A DNA stretch of 64,000 bases from Telluria antibiotica (lineage in GTDB: Bacteria > Pseudomonadota > Gammaproteobacteria > Burkholderiales > Burkholderiaceae_D): NCBI RefSeq assembly GCF_011682055.1, contig NZ_JAAQOM010000006.1, positions 248,001 through 312,000 on the forward strand, read 5' to 3'. A program made the position numbers and the translations under genes. Below, piece by piece: positions 55,762-62,899 of this stretch. The notes beneath the pieces were generated by a model that ran no database searches, was not told where the DNA came from, and saw only the letters and a list, made by a program, of their open reading frames with translations. Position 1 is the first letter of the stretch. Each line of letters starts with the position of its first letter.

Positions 55762-56895
55762 ATGACTACACGACGAGAGATCATCCAGGCGCTTGCCGGC
55801 GCCGCCCTGCTGCCGGGCATCGCGCCATTCGCGCGCGCCCAAGCCCCCGCCGGCGAAGGGCTGAAGGACGTCGCCGCCCGCAAGGGCATGCGCTTCGGTA
55901 CCGCCATCAGCGCCGGCCGCAACCAGTTCGGCGACGCCGCATACCGCGCGCTCGTCGAGCGCGAATGCAATCTGATCGTGCTGGAAAACGAGATGAAATG
56001 GCAGGCGCTGGAACCGGCACCCGGCAAAGGGAACTTCGGTCCCGCCGACGACGTGATCGCGTGGGCCAAAAACAAGGGCATCGCCGTGCGCGGCCACAAC
56101 CTGTTCTGGCAGGCCGAGAAATGGCTGCCGGCATGGGTCGCCAAGCAGAACTTCGGGCCGCAGCCCGCGAAGACCGTCGAGCAGCTGATGCGCACGCACG
56201 TGAGCACCGTGTGCGGCCATTTCGGCAAGGCCATCAAGAGCTGGGACGTCGTCAACGAAGCCGTCGACCCGGCAGACGGCAAGCTGCGCCAGAACGCCCT
56301 GACGCGGCCGCTGGGCGCCCTCGAGCAGATCGACCTGGCGTTCCGCCTCGCGCACGAATACGCGCCGCAGGCGCAGCTCGTGTACAACGACTATATGCGC
56401 GGCGACGCGGGCAGCGCGAAGCACCGCGCCGGCGTCCTTGCGCTGCTGGCCGACCTCAAAAAGCGCGGCACGCCGGTGAACGCGCTCGGTCTGCAGAGCC
56501 ATATCGGCTCGTGGGACGAGACCGATAAGGGCCGCGCGGATCTGGTGGAGTGGCGCAAATTCCTCGACGAGGTCACGGGCATGGGCTACGACCTCCTGAT
56601 CACGGAGCTGGACGTGAACGACCGCCGCCTGCCGGCCGACATCGCGAAGCGCGACGCCGGCATCGCCGCCGCCACGCGCGACTACCTGGACGTCACCTTG
56701 TCGTATCCGCGCCTGCGCGACATCCTCGTCTGGGGCCTCGCGGACAACGTCAGCTGGCTGCAGACCTGGGACGAGGCACCGCGCACGGACAAGCTGCCGA
56801 TGCGCCCCACGCCGTTCGACGCGCAACTGAAGGCGAAGCCCATGCGCCAGGCGATCGCGGATGCCATCAAGGCCGCGCCGCAGCGCCAGGGTTGA
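55762..56895 (+). CDS. Endo-1,4-beta-xylanase, GH10, with Tat signal
   Basis: A 377-residue retaining xylanase. The N-terminus has a twin-arginine signal (TTRREIIQALAGAALLPG). The TIM barrel carries acid/base Glu166 in WDVVNEAV and nucleophile Glu282 in LLITELDVND, with FGTAISAGRN and NEMKWQALEP as earlier family signatures. It has no carbohydrate-binding module and is about the minimal GH10 size. GH10 products with terminal glucuronate are the preferred substrate of GH67, encoded just upstream, so the two act in sequence. An A/G-rich GGACAC lies 9 bases before the ATG. Confidence 0.95.
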   Translation: MTTRREIIQALAGAALLPGIAPFARAQAPAGEGLKDVAARKGMRFGTAISAGRNQFGDAAYRALVERECNLIVLENEMKWQALEPAPGKGNFGPADDVIAWAKNKGIAVRGHNLFWQAEKWLPAWVAKQNFGPQPAKTVEQLMRTHVSTVCGHFGKAIKSWDVVNEAVDPADGKLRQNALTRPLGALEQIDLAFRLAHEYAPQAQLVYNDYMRGDAGSAKHRAGVLALLADLKKRGTPVNALGLQSHIGSWDETDKGRADLVEWRKFLDEVTGMGYDLLITELDVNDRRLPADIAKRDAGIAAATRDYLDVTLSYPRLRDILVWGLADNVSWLQTWDEAPRTDKLPMRPTPFDAQLKAKPMRQAIADAIKAAPQRQG

Positions 56896-56907
56896 GGGGA
56901 TATCGTT

Positions 56908-56949
56908 TTGGACATCGGTCGGCGCAAACTAGTTATTAGTGCGTCGACC
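56908..56949 (+). promoter_or_regulatory. Candidate promoter with overlapping inverted repeat before GH27
   Basis: TTGGAC (56908-56913) and TAGTTA (56930-56935) are spaced 16 bp. Over them lies a dyad: GGTCGGCGCA (56917-56926) and TGCGTCGACC (56940-56949) match at 9 of 10 positions with a 13-base centre containing ACTAGT. It suggests that GH27 has its own regulated promoter. Confidence 0.45.
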
Positions 56950-56998
56950 GAACCAACTCTATACTCGCGCGATAACTCAACTACAGGTTACGCCCCCA

Positions 56999-58384
56999 AT
57001 GAACCCGAATCGCCGCCGTCTCCTCGCCACCTCCCTCGCCAGCGCAGCAGCAGCAGCGGCCGGCGTGCCCTCCTCCGCCGCCAACGCGGCCACGCCGAAA
57101 AAGACTGCCGCCGCAGCAGCAGCCGGCGCCGTGCTGGCACCGACGCCGCCGATGGGCTGGAACAGCTGGAACTCGTTCGGCCCGACGATCACCGAGGCGC
57201 AGGCGCTGGAAAACGCCGACATCATGGTCGCGAAGCTGCTGCCGTCCGGGTACAACGTCTTCACGGTCGACATCCAGTGGTACGAGCCGAACGCGAACAG
57301 CTACACGTACCGCAAGGACGCGGAACTGACGATGGACCAGTACGGCCGCCTGCAGCCGGCACCGAACCGCTTCCCGTCAGCGGCCGGCGGCGCCGGGTTC
57401 AAGAAGCTCGCCGACCAGATCCACAAGCGCGGCATGAAGTTCGGCATCCACCTGATGCGCGGCATCCCGCGCCAGGCCGTGCAGAAGAACACCCCGATCC
57501 TTGGCACGAACCTGCACGCGCAGGACATCGCCGACACGAAGGCGATCTGCGAGTGGAACGGCGACATGTACGGCGTCGACATGACGAAACCGGGCGCCCA
57601 GGAATACTACAATTCCGTCTTCAAGCAGTACGCGGAGTGGGGCGTGGACTTCGTCAAGATGGACGACATGTCGCGCCCGTACGAGCGCAACTGGCCCGAG
57701 GTCGAGGCGGCGCACAAGGCCATCGCGGCCAGCGGCCGTCCCATCATCCTGTCGCTGTCGCCGGGCGAGATGGACCTGCGCTGGGACCGCCACGTGCCGC
57801 ACTACGCCCAGATGTGGCGCATCTCGGACGACTTCTGGGACGAGTGGCGCCTGCTGGAAGAGCAATTCCAGCGCCTGGAAAACTGGAACCCCGTGCTGGG
57901 CCCGGGCTCCTGGCCCGACGCCGACATGCTGCCGCTGGGCCGCCTTGCGCTCGGCGCACGCGACACCAAGTTCACGCCGGACGAGCAGCAGACCCTGATG
58001 ACCTTGTGGGGCATCGCGCGTTCGCCGCTGATCATGGGCGGCGACCTGCGCCACCTGGACGCGAAGACGCTCGCATTGCTGACGAATCCCGAGGTGCTGG
58101 CCGTGAACCAGCGCAGCCGCGAGAACCGTCCGCAACGCGCCGACGCCGGCACCCGCATCTGGAGCGCCCGCTCGGCCGACCAGCACGACCTGCAATACCT
58201 CGCCCTGTTCAATACGTCCAACGCACCGGTCGACTTCGCGTTCGACCTGTCGCGCCTGAACCTCGGCAACCGTGCCGTCGCCGTGCGCGACCTGTGGGCG
58301 CGGCACGACCTGGGGACGGCGCGCGGCAAGATCAACGCCGCCGTGCCGCCGCACGGCTCGGTCCTGTACGGCCTGAAGGCCTGA
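56999..58384 (+). CDS. GH27 family glycosidase, possible beta-L-arabinopyranosidase
   Basis: A 461-residue enzyme with a Tat-like signal (NPNRRRLLATSLA) and an Ala/Thr/Lys-rich linker before the barrel. PTPPMGWNSWNSFG is the GH27 start. The nucleophile is Asp222 in DFVKMDDMS and the acid/base Asp277 in MWRISDDFW. In alpha-galactosidases two adjacent aspartates in a DDCW-type motif bind the galactose; here the site reads DIQW (Asp91, Ile92). The same Asp-to-Ile change is known from a Streptomyces GH27 beta-L-arabinopyranosidase, so arabinose rather than galactose may be the substrate. It follows GH10 by 103 bp that include a promoter-like dyad. Confidence 0.85.
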   Translation: MNPNRRRLLATSLASAAAAAAGVPSSAANAATPKKTAAAAAAGAVLAPTPPMGWNSWNSFGPTITEAQALENADIMVAKLLPSGYNVFTVDIQWYEPNANSYTYRKDAELTMDQYGRLQPAPNRFPSAAGGAGFKKLADQIHKRGMKFGIHLMRGIPRQAVQKNTPILGTNLHAQDIADTKAICEWNGDMYGVDMTKPGAQEYYNSVFKQYAEWGVDFVKMDDMSRPYERNWPEVEAAHKAIAASGRPIILSLSPGEMDLRWDRHVPHYAQMWRISDDFWDEWRLLEEQFQRLENWNPVLGPGSWPDADMLPLGRLALGARDTKFTPDEQQTLMTLWGIARSPLIMGGDLRHLDAKTLALLTNPEVLAVNQRSRENRPQRADAGTRIWSARSADQHDLQYLALFNTSNAPVDFAFDLSRLNLGNRAVAVRDLWARHDLGTARGKINAAVPPHGSVLYGLKA

Positions 58385-58503
58385 TCCGCGGGCGATGGCG
58401 GTTGACGGCCGGCGGCAATGCCGCAGACATGGCGCAGGACGGCCGGATGCTATAGAATTTGTAGCAATCGCCGACCAGCGCGGCCGTCACCCTCCGTCGC
58501 CCA

Positions 58504-59688
58504 ATGACATTCAACCCGCTCACCGGCGAGTTCGCGCAACGCGCGCACGAAGCCGCCTTCCTGGCCCACAAGCTGCCGCAGACGCGGGCCCTGCTCGGCT
58601 TCACGCTCGTGTTCTGCACCGTGTTCTACGCGGCGTTCGCCGTCAGCGACTTCGCCGCGCTCGGCTACGGTCCGCACTTCCTGCAGCTGTGCGCCGCGCG
58701 CGGCATCGTGGCGGCGACGGCCGGCACGTGTGCCTGGTGCGCGTACCGCACGCCGCTGCCCGTCGCCGCCACGCGCATCGCCGCGTCCGGCGCCGAAATC
58801 GTGGCGCTCGCGTGTTTCATGTTCATCGCCGTGCGCCGGCCGGGCGAATTCCACTGGCATGCGATGTCGCTCGCGATCATGCTCATCGTGATCTACCTGT
58901 ACATCCCGAACGGTTTTGCCAATGCGCTGGTGCTGGCATCTGGCGCCACCGCAGCCTTCCTCGCGCTGGCGCTGCGCTTCGGAGGCATGACGTCGGCCGA
59001 CGTCGTCACGATGGTCATGCTGCTCCTGCTGGCGAACGCATTCGGCGCGCTGGCGGCGCGGCGGTTCAACCGGGTGACGCGCGAGGAATACGAGGCACGC
59101 CTGCAGCTCCAGCACACGGCAGCGCGCGACCACCTCACGGGCTGCTTCAACCGGCGCTACCTGCACGAGACCCTGATGCACCCCGGCCAGCTGCGCACGT
59201 CCGGGGCGGACGGCATGCTGACGGTGGTCCTGTGCGACATCGATCATTTCAAGCGCATCAATGACACGTTCGGGCACGCGTGCGGCGACGCCGTGCTGCG
59301 CGGCTTTGCCGACCTGCTGCGGCGCATGACGCGCGACGGCGTCGACAGCGTGGTCCGCTATGGGGGCGAGGAATTCCTCGCGATCCTGCCCGGCACGGAC
59401 CTCGACGGCGGCATCCACCTGGCCGAGCGCCTGCGCACGCGCTTTGCCGACACGAGCGTCATGACTGACGACGGCACGGAGCACGTGTGCACGACCGCGA
59501 GCTTCGGCGTCGCCTGCGCCGACCTCGCGGCCGGCGCCGGGGACCACGTGCTGCGCGACCTGATCGCCATTGCCGACAAGCTGATGTACGACGCCAAGCA
59601 CGCCGGACGCGACCAGGTTTGCGCACGCTGCGCCTGCAGCAACGGCGCGGCCGGACCGCGCCTGGCGGGACTGGTCAATACGCGGTGA
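58504..59688 (+). CDS. Membrane diguanylate cyclase, multi-TM with GGDEF domain
   Basis: A 394-residue protein with about six N-terminal helices (residues 28-185) and no recognised extracellular sensor, then a GGDEF domain (about 205-375). The active site is RYGGEEFLAI (GGEEF). Five residues before it the sequence is DGVD, not RxxD, so the usual inhibitory site is absent. It should make c-di-GMP with weak feedback control. It lies inside the hemicellulose island, and its last 14 bases overlap the convergent GH12 gene. No strong ribosome binding site is visible before ATG 58504. Confidence 0.88.
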   Translation: MTFNPLTGEFAQRAHEAAFLAHKLPQTRALLGFTLVFCTVFYAAFAVSDFAALGYGPHFLQLCAARGIVAATAGTCAWCAYRTPLPVAATRIAASGAEIVALACFMFIAVRRPGEFHWHAMSLAIMLIVIYLYIPNGFANALVLASGATAAFLALALRFGGMTSADVVTMVMLLLLANAFGALAARRFNRVTREEYEARLQLQHTAARDHLTGCFNRRYLHETLMHPGQLRTSGADGMLTVVLCDIDHFKRINDTFGHACGDAVLRGFADLLRRMTRDGVDSVVRYGGEEFLAILPGTDLDGGIHLAERLRTRFADTSVMTDDGTEHVCTTASFGVACADLAAGAGDHVLRDLIAIADKLMYDAKHAGRDQVCARCACSNGAAGPRLAGLVNTR

Positions 59689-60406
59689 CCGAGAAGTTAC
59701 GGGACGCGAAATCCATTCCTCCCGACGACGACGTGATCTCGAAACCGTACTGCACGTCGCCTACCGTCACGTTACCGATCCAGCCGAGGTTCTGCAGGTA
59801 GCGCATGAGCGCCAGGGCGTCGACGGTCGTGTTGTTGGTCTTCGCGGTGCGAAGGAACGAGTACACCATGTTGCCGCCGTTATTGCCGCGGTAGACGTTC
59901 CACGTGGCGCCGCCGATGTTCACGTTCGTGTACACGGGGATCGCGCAGCCTTGCGCGGTCCAGTTGTACGAGATCGGCTTGACGTTCCCGCAGCCGGCTG
60001 CCGTGCCCGTGTAGTTCAGCCACACCATGATTTCGTTGGCGTGGTTCGTGTCCCAGATGTCGAACGTGGATTCCCAGGCACCGCCGGCGGGCGTCGTGGC
60101 CGACACGACGGCCGTCAGGCGCGACAGGCTGCCCAGCGCCTTGCCGACGTAGAAGTCGATATGCGGGTAGGACTTGATGCCGCCGGTATTCGGCTGGTTC
60201 GACCACACGCCCCAGTCGGTGGGCGAGTTGGCCCACAAGGTCTGCGGCCCGGCGCCGGCGCCCCAGATATCGTTGTTGAAGCTGTACGCACCCATCGTCG
60301 TCGATCCGTATTGGGCCGTCGTCGACCAGGTTGCCGCGTGGGCTGGGGCGGCGAAGCTCGCTGCCAATGCCATTGCCACTGCCGTGATGCGAAGTGCCTT
60401 CTTCAT
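59675..60406 (-). CDS. Endo-beta-1,4-glucanase/xyloglucanase, GH12
   Basis: A 243-residue secreted beta-jelly-roll enzyme. The signal peptide is MKKALRITAVAMALAASFAA. The nucleophile is Glu125 in ANEIMVWLNY and the acid/base Glu223 in YGFEITSSSGG, with NNDIWGAGAGPQTLW near the N-terminus. GH12 contains cellulases and xyloglucan-specific endo-glucanases; the locus favours xyloglucan. ATG 60406 begins the signal peptide and has AGGAGA upstream on the minus strand. It shares a 15-bp promoter motif with the TonB receptor gene. Confidence 0.92.
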   Translation of the reverse strand: MKKALRITAVAMALAASFAAPAHAATWSTTAQYGSTTMGAYSFNNDIWGAGAGPQTLWANSPTDWGVWSNQPNTGGIKSYPHIDFYVGKALGSLSRLTAVVSATTPAGGAWESTFDIWDTNHANEIMVWLNYTGTAAGCGNVKPISYNWTAQGCAIPVYTNVNIGGATWNVYRGNNGGNMVYSFLRTAKTNNTTVDALALMRYLQNLGWIGNVTVGDVQYGFEITSSSGGMDFASRNFSVTAY

Positions 60407-60558
60407 GTAGTCTCCTTGATGTTCGCCCCGCTTCGAGCGGACCGCGACCGCCGTATCCGCATACGGCATCCGGGGCGCTAACGCCGCATTTTTATTGTTA
60501 TGTAACCGATTTCATCGTAGAGACGGAGGCAGGCGGCGTCAATCGTGCTAACAGCACT

Positions 60559-60573
60559 TGTTAACCGCTATCA
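60559..60573. promoter_or_regulatory. 15-bp motif copy in the GH12 promoter region
   Basis: TGTTAACCGCTATCA matches TGTTATACGCTACCA (reverse complement of the copy at 37758-37772) at 12 of 15 positions. Additional GCTAAC half-sites lie at 60476-60481 and 60547-60552. It is 153 bp from the GH12 ATG. Confidence 0.4.
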
Positions 60574-60623
60574 CCGAGGCATGCCAATATCGTATGGCAG
60601 ATACGGATTTCGATATGGCGCGG

Positions 60624-61022
60624 TCACACGCGCACTTTGCCGCGCAGCGCCTTGACCTGCCCGCTGCGGGCCTTGGCGTCGAGCCGGCGCTTCTTCGATC
60701 CAAGCGTGGGACGTGTCGGCCGCCGCACGGTGGGGACCTCGGCCGCCGCGTCGACGAGCGCCTGCAGCCGCGCGAGCGCGTCTTCTCGATTTCGTTCGAG
60801 GCTGCGCGAACGCTGGGCCTTGATGACGACGACACCCTCGCGCGTGATGCGCGCGTCCGGGAGCGCGCGCATGCGCTCTTTCACGTGCGGCGGCAGCGAC
60901 GAGGCGCCGATGTCGAAGCGCGCCTGCACGGCGTTCGACACCTTGTTCACGTTCTGGCCGCCCGGCCCCTGCGCGCGCACGGCGCTGAACTCGACGTCGT
61001 CGGGGTCGATCGTAACCGTCAT
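60624..61022 (-). CDS. arfB: Alternative ribosome-rescue factor, peptidyl-tRNA hydrolase ArfB
   Basis: A 132-residue release-factor-like protein. The catalytic GGQ is in RAQGPGGQNVNKVSNAVQ and the basic C-terminal tail (KKRRLDAKARSGQVKALRG) is that which probes the empty mRNA channel of stalled ribosomes. It frees stalled ribosomes on non-stop mRNA. ATG 61022 follows the end of the cyanophycinase-like gene by 11 bp on the same strand, suggesting co-transcription although the functions seem unrelated. Confidence 0.93.
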   Translation of the reverse strand: MTVTIDPDDVEFSAVRAQGPGGQNVNKVSNAVQARFDIGASSLPPHVKERMRALPDARITREGVVVIKAQRSRSLERNREDALARLQALVDAAAEVPTVRRPTRPTLGSKKRRLDAKARSGQVKALRGKVRV

Positions 61023-61033
61023 GCCGCGCCGGG

Positions 61034-62296
61034 TCAGCGGACCTGGTTGCCCAGGATCGCGCCGTTCGCGGTGCCGTACACATACGGTCCGTTCAGCGAC
61101 GAGCCGTCGGCATAGGTCTGCGCGGCCTGCTGCGTCCACGCGGACAGGTTGAACGTCGCCTGCGACTTGAAGCTGTACTGCGGTGCCGCCGGATACGGCG
61201 ACGGCTGCGCCAGTTGGGCGCTCATGCGGTAGACCTGGATGCCGGCGTTGTCGTTCAGCGGCTTGCCGGCCACGCATTGCGACGGCGTGCGCACGATCTT
61301 CGTGAAATAGGCGGAGTTCTGCGCCGTGTACGGCGGCGTCGTGTTGTCCGCGTTGTACGGATTGGCGACGAGCTGCGCCTTCACGCTGCCGCGCGGGCCG
61401 GACACCAGCAGCGCCGTCTCTTCGTCGATGCCGATGCCCACGACGGCATCGAACGCCTCGGCGCCGCCGGGACAGCCGTTGCCGATGCGGGCGACGAAGC
61501 CGAACAGCCGGCCCAGGCGGTCGCGCGTGTTGAAGTGGTCGTCCGTGATCGTCTTTTCCAGCGACGGGATGGCGAGGAAGCTTCCCGTCTGCACGAATTT
61601 CTTCGACGACGTGTTCAGCGGATCGATCGTCATGTAGCGGTTGAACGGATCGGCGAGGGCCTGGTCCGACGTGACGCTGCCGTTGAGCGCCGCGAACGCG
61701 TACTGGCCCAGCATCGCATTGCCCGCGCTCGTGCCGCCGACGGGGATGCCGGCACTCACCGCGTTCTGTAGCGCCGTGTCCAGCGCCGTGCCCTGCCAGA
61801 AGTTGTAGTAATCCGCCTGGTCGCCGCCGGCGATGAAGATGGCGCTCGCCCTGGCGATCACGCCCAGCACGAACGGGTCCTCCGCGGCCTTGCGCGTCGG
61901 GATCACGAGCGTTTCCACGGACGTCACGCCCAGGTCGACGCCGCCGACCGTCTCGTAGTTCTTCGGCGTCGTCGGGTCCACCTGGCCGAGATGGCTGTAA
62001 ATATAGCCGTTGTACGCATCGGTGCCGGTGGCGCGCAGGATGACGAAGCGGCCGCCCGCGGCGCGCGAGATGCCCGCCCGGGCGATCATCCAGCGGAACG
62101 CCTCGCCCACGTCGTAGCCGCCGCCCATCAGGACGACGGACGGCGTGCACGCCGTGTCCACGCACGATACGGGCTTCGCGCTGACGGGCGCGGACGGCGT
62201 GCCGACATAGCTGTACGTGTAGGTCGACCCGGCCCACGCGCCCTGGGCGGCGAGGAACGGGACGGCGGCGAGCAAGGTCTTGAGGATGGCTTTCAT
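61034..62296 (-). CDS. Secreted cyanophycinase-like S51 family peptidase
   Basis: A 420-residue protein with a signal peptide (MKAILKTLLAAVPFLAAQGA). The serine nucleophile is in GGTSAGNAML, the elbow of cyanophycinases and dipeptidase E; LMGGGYDVGEAFRWM and IFIAGGDQADYYNFW are further family motifs. Cyanophycinases split the aspartate-arginine storage polymer to dipeptides; export suggests scavenging of external polymer or another beta-linked peptide. The C-terminal 120 residues form an additional domain of unknown role. ATG 62296 begins the signal peptide. Confidence 0.87.
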   Translation of the reverse strand: MKAILKTLLAAVPFLAAQGAWAGSTYTYSYVGTPSAPVSAKPVSCVDTACTPSVVLMGGGYDVGEAFRWMIARAGISRAAGGRFVILRATGTDAYNGYIYSHLGQVDPTTPKNYETVGGVDLGVTSVETLVIPTRKAAEDPFVLGVIARASAIFIAGGDQADYYNFWQGTALDTALQNAVSAGIPVGGTSAGNAMLGQYAFAALNGSVTSDQALADPFNRYMTIDPLNTSSKKFVQTGSFLAIPSLEKTITDDHFNTRDRLGRLFGFVARIGNGCPGGAEAFDAVVGIGIDEETALLVSGPRGSVKAQLVANPYNADNTTPPYTAQNSAYFTKIVRTPSQCVAGKPLNDNAGIQVYRMSAQLAQPSPYPAAPQYSFKSQATFNLSAWTQQAAQTYADGSSLNGPYVYGTANGAILGNQVR

Positions 62297-62327
62297 ACGG
62301 ACTCCGTGTGGTCGATGCGTTCGGACA

Positions 62328-62342
62328 GGTGGCGACGCCACC
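62328..62342. repeat. Perfect 15-bp palindrome in the cyanophycinase leader
   Basis: GGTGGCGACGCCACC has perfectly complementary 7-base arms about a central base. It lies 31 bp before the ATG on the minus strand and would form a stem in the leader RNA or serve as an operator. Confidence 0.5.
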
Positions 62343-62482
62343 GTGGCTGGCCCAGCATATTATCTTTTTTGCACCGCTGGAACCGGAATCGCCAATCGGA
62401 TGCCTGCATTCGGCATTTGCGCCACAGGCGCGCGACGGGTATCGTCATGGTCCACGATGACCCGCCCCGAAAGAACCGCACG

Positions 62483-62890
62483 ATGAGTTACGACCTGATG
62501 GTGTTCGCGCCCGCCGCGGCGCCCGCGAAGCGCCCCGCCTTCCTCGACTGGTACGACGCGCAGACGGCCTGGGACGAAGACCACGGCTACGACGACCCCG
62601 CCGTCGCCGCGCCCGCGCTGCAGGCGTTCTACGCCGACCTGGCGGCCGAATTCCCGCCCGCGCCGCCCGACGTGCCGGAGCCGCAGGAGGAAAGCGGTAC
62701 CGACTACACGATCGGCCGCGCGCTGATCTATATGTCGTTCCTCGACTGGGACAGGATCGACGCCGCGTGGGAAGCCGTGCACAGGCTCGCGGCGAAGCAC
62801 GAACTGGGCTTCTTCGACGTCAGCTCCGACCTCGCCGAAGTCTGGCTGCCCGACCGCAAGGGCGGGCTGCGCATCGCGCATTCCGACTAG
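62483..62890 (+). CDS. Hypothetical acidic protein
   Basis: A 135-residue cytosolic protein with no signal or membrane segment. It starts MSYDLMVFAPAAAPAKRPAF and is rich in Asp, Glu, Trp and Pro (LDWYDAQTAWDEDHGYDDP). The C-terminal half (HELGFFDVSSDLAEVWLPD) looks folded. I have seen this type as an unnamed family in beta- and gammaproteobacteria and can offer no function. ATG 62483 was preferred as the start of the conserved part; ATG 62447 is in frame upstream. It converges on the GH115 gene with 9 bp between stops. Confidence 0.65.
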   Translation: MSYDLMVFAPAAAPAKRPAFLDWYDAQTAWDEDHGYDDPAVAAPALQAFYADLAAEFPPAPPDVPEPQEESGTDYTIGRALIYMSFLDWDRIDAAWEAVHRLAAKHELGFFDVSSDLAEVWLPDRKGGLRIAHSD

Positions 62891-62899
62891 CTCATTCCC

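Noticed and set aside
53446..56826. Minus-strand open frame of about 1120 codons opposite GH67 and GH10
   Set aside because: Antisense to two clear glycosidases, without domains or a ribosome binding site.
57040..57125. GCA/GCC repeats as a possible phase-variable microsatellite
   Set aside because: The repeats are imperfect alanine codons in a signal and linker region, and the reading frame is intact through them.
60624..62237. A 537-codon frame that would fuse the cyanophycinase region to ArfB
   Set aside because: The cyanophycinase motifs are in a different frame; the ArfB part begins at its own ATG 61022 and has normal length.
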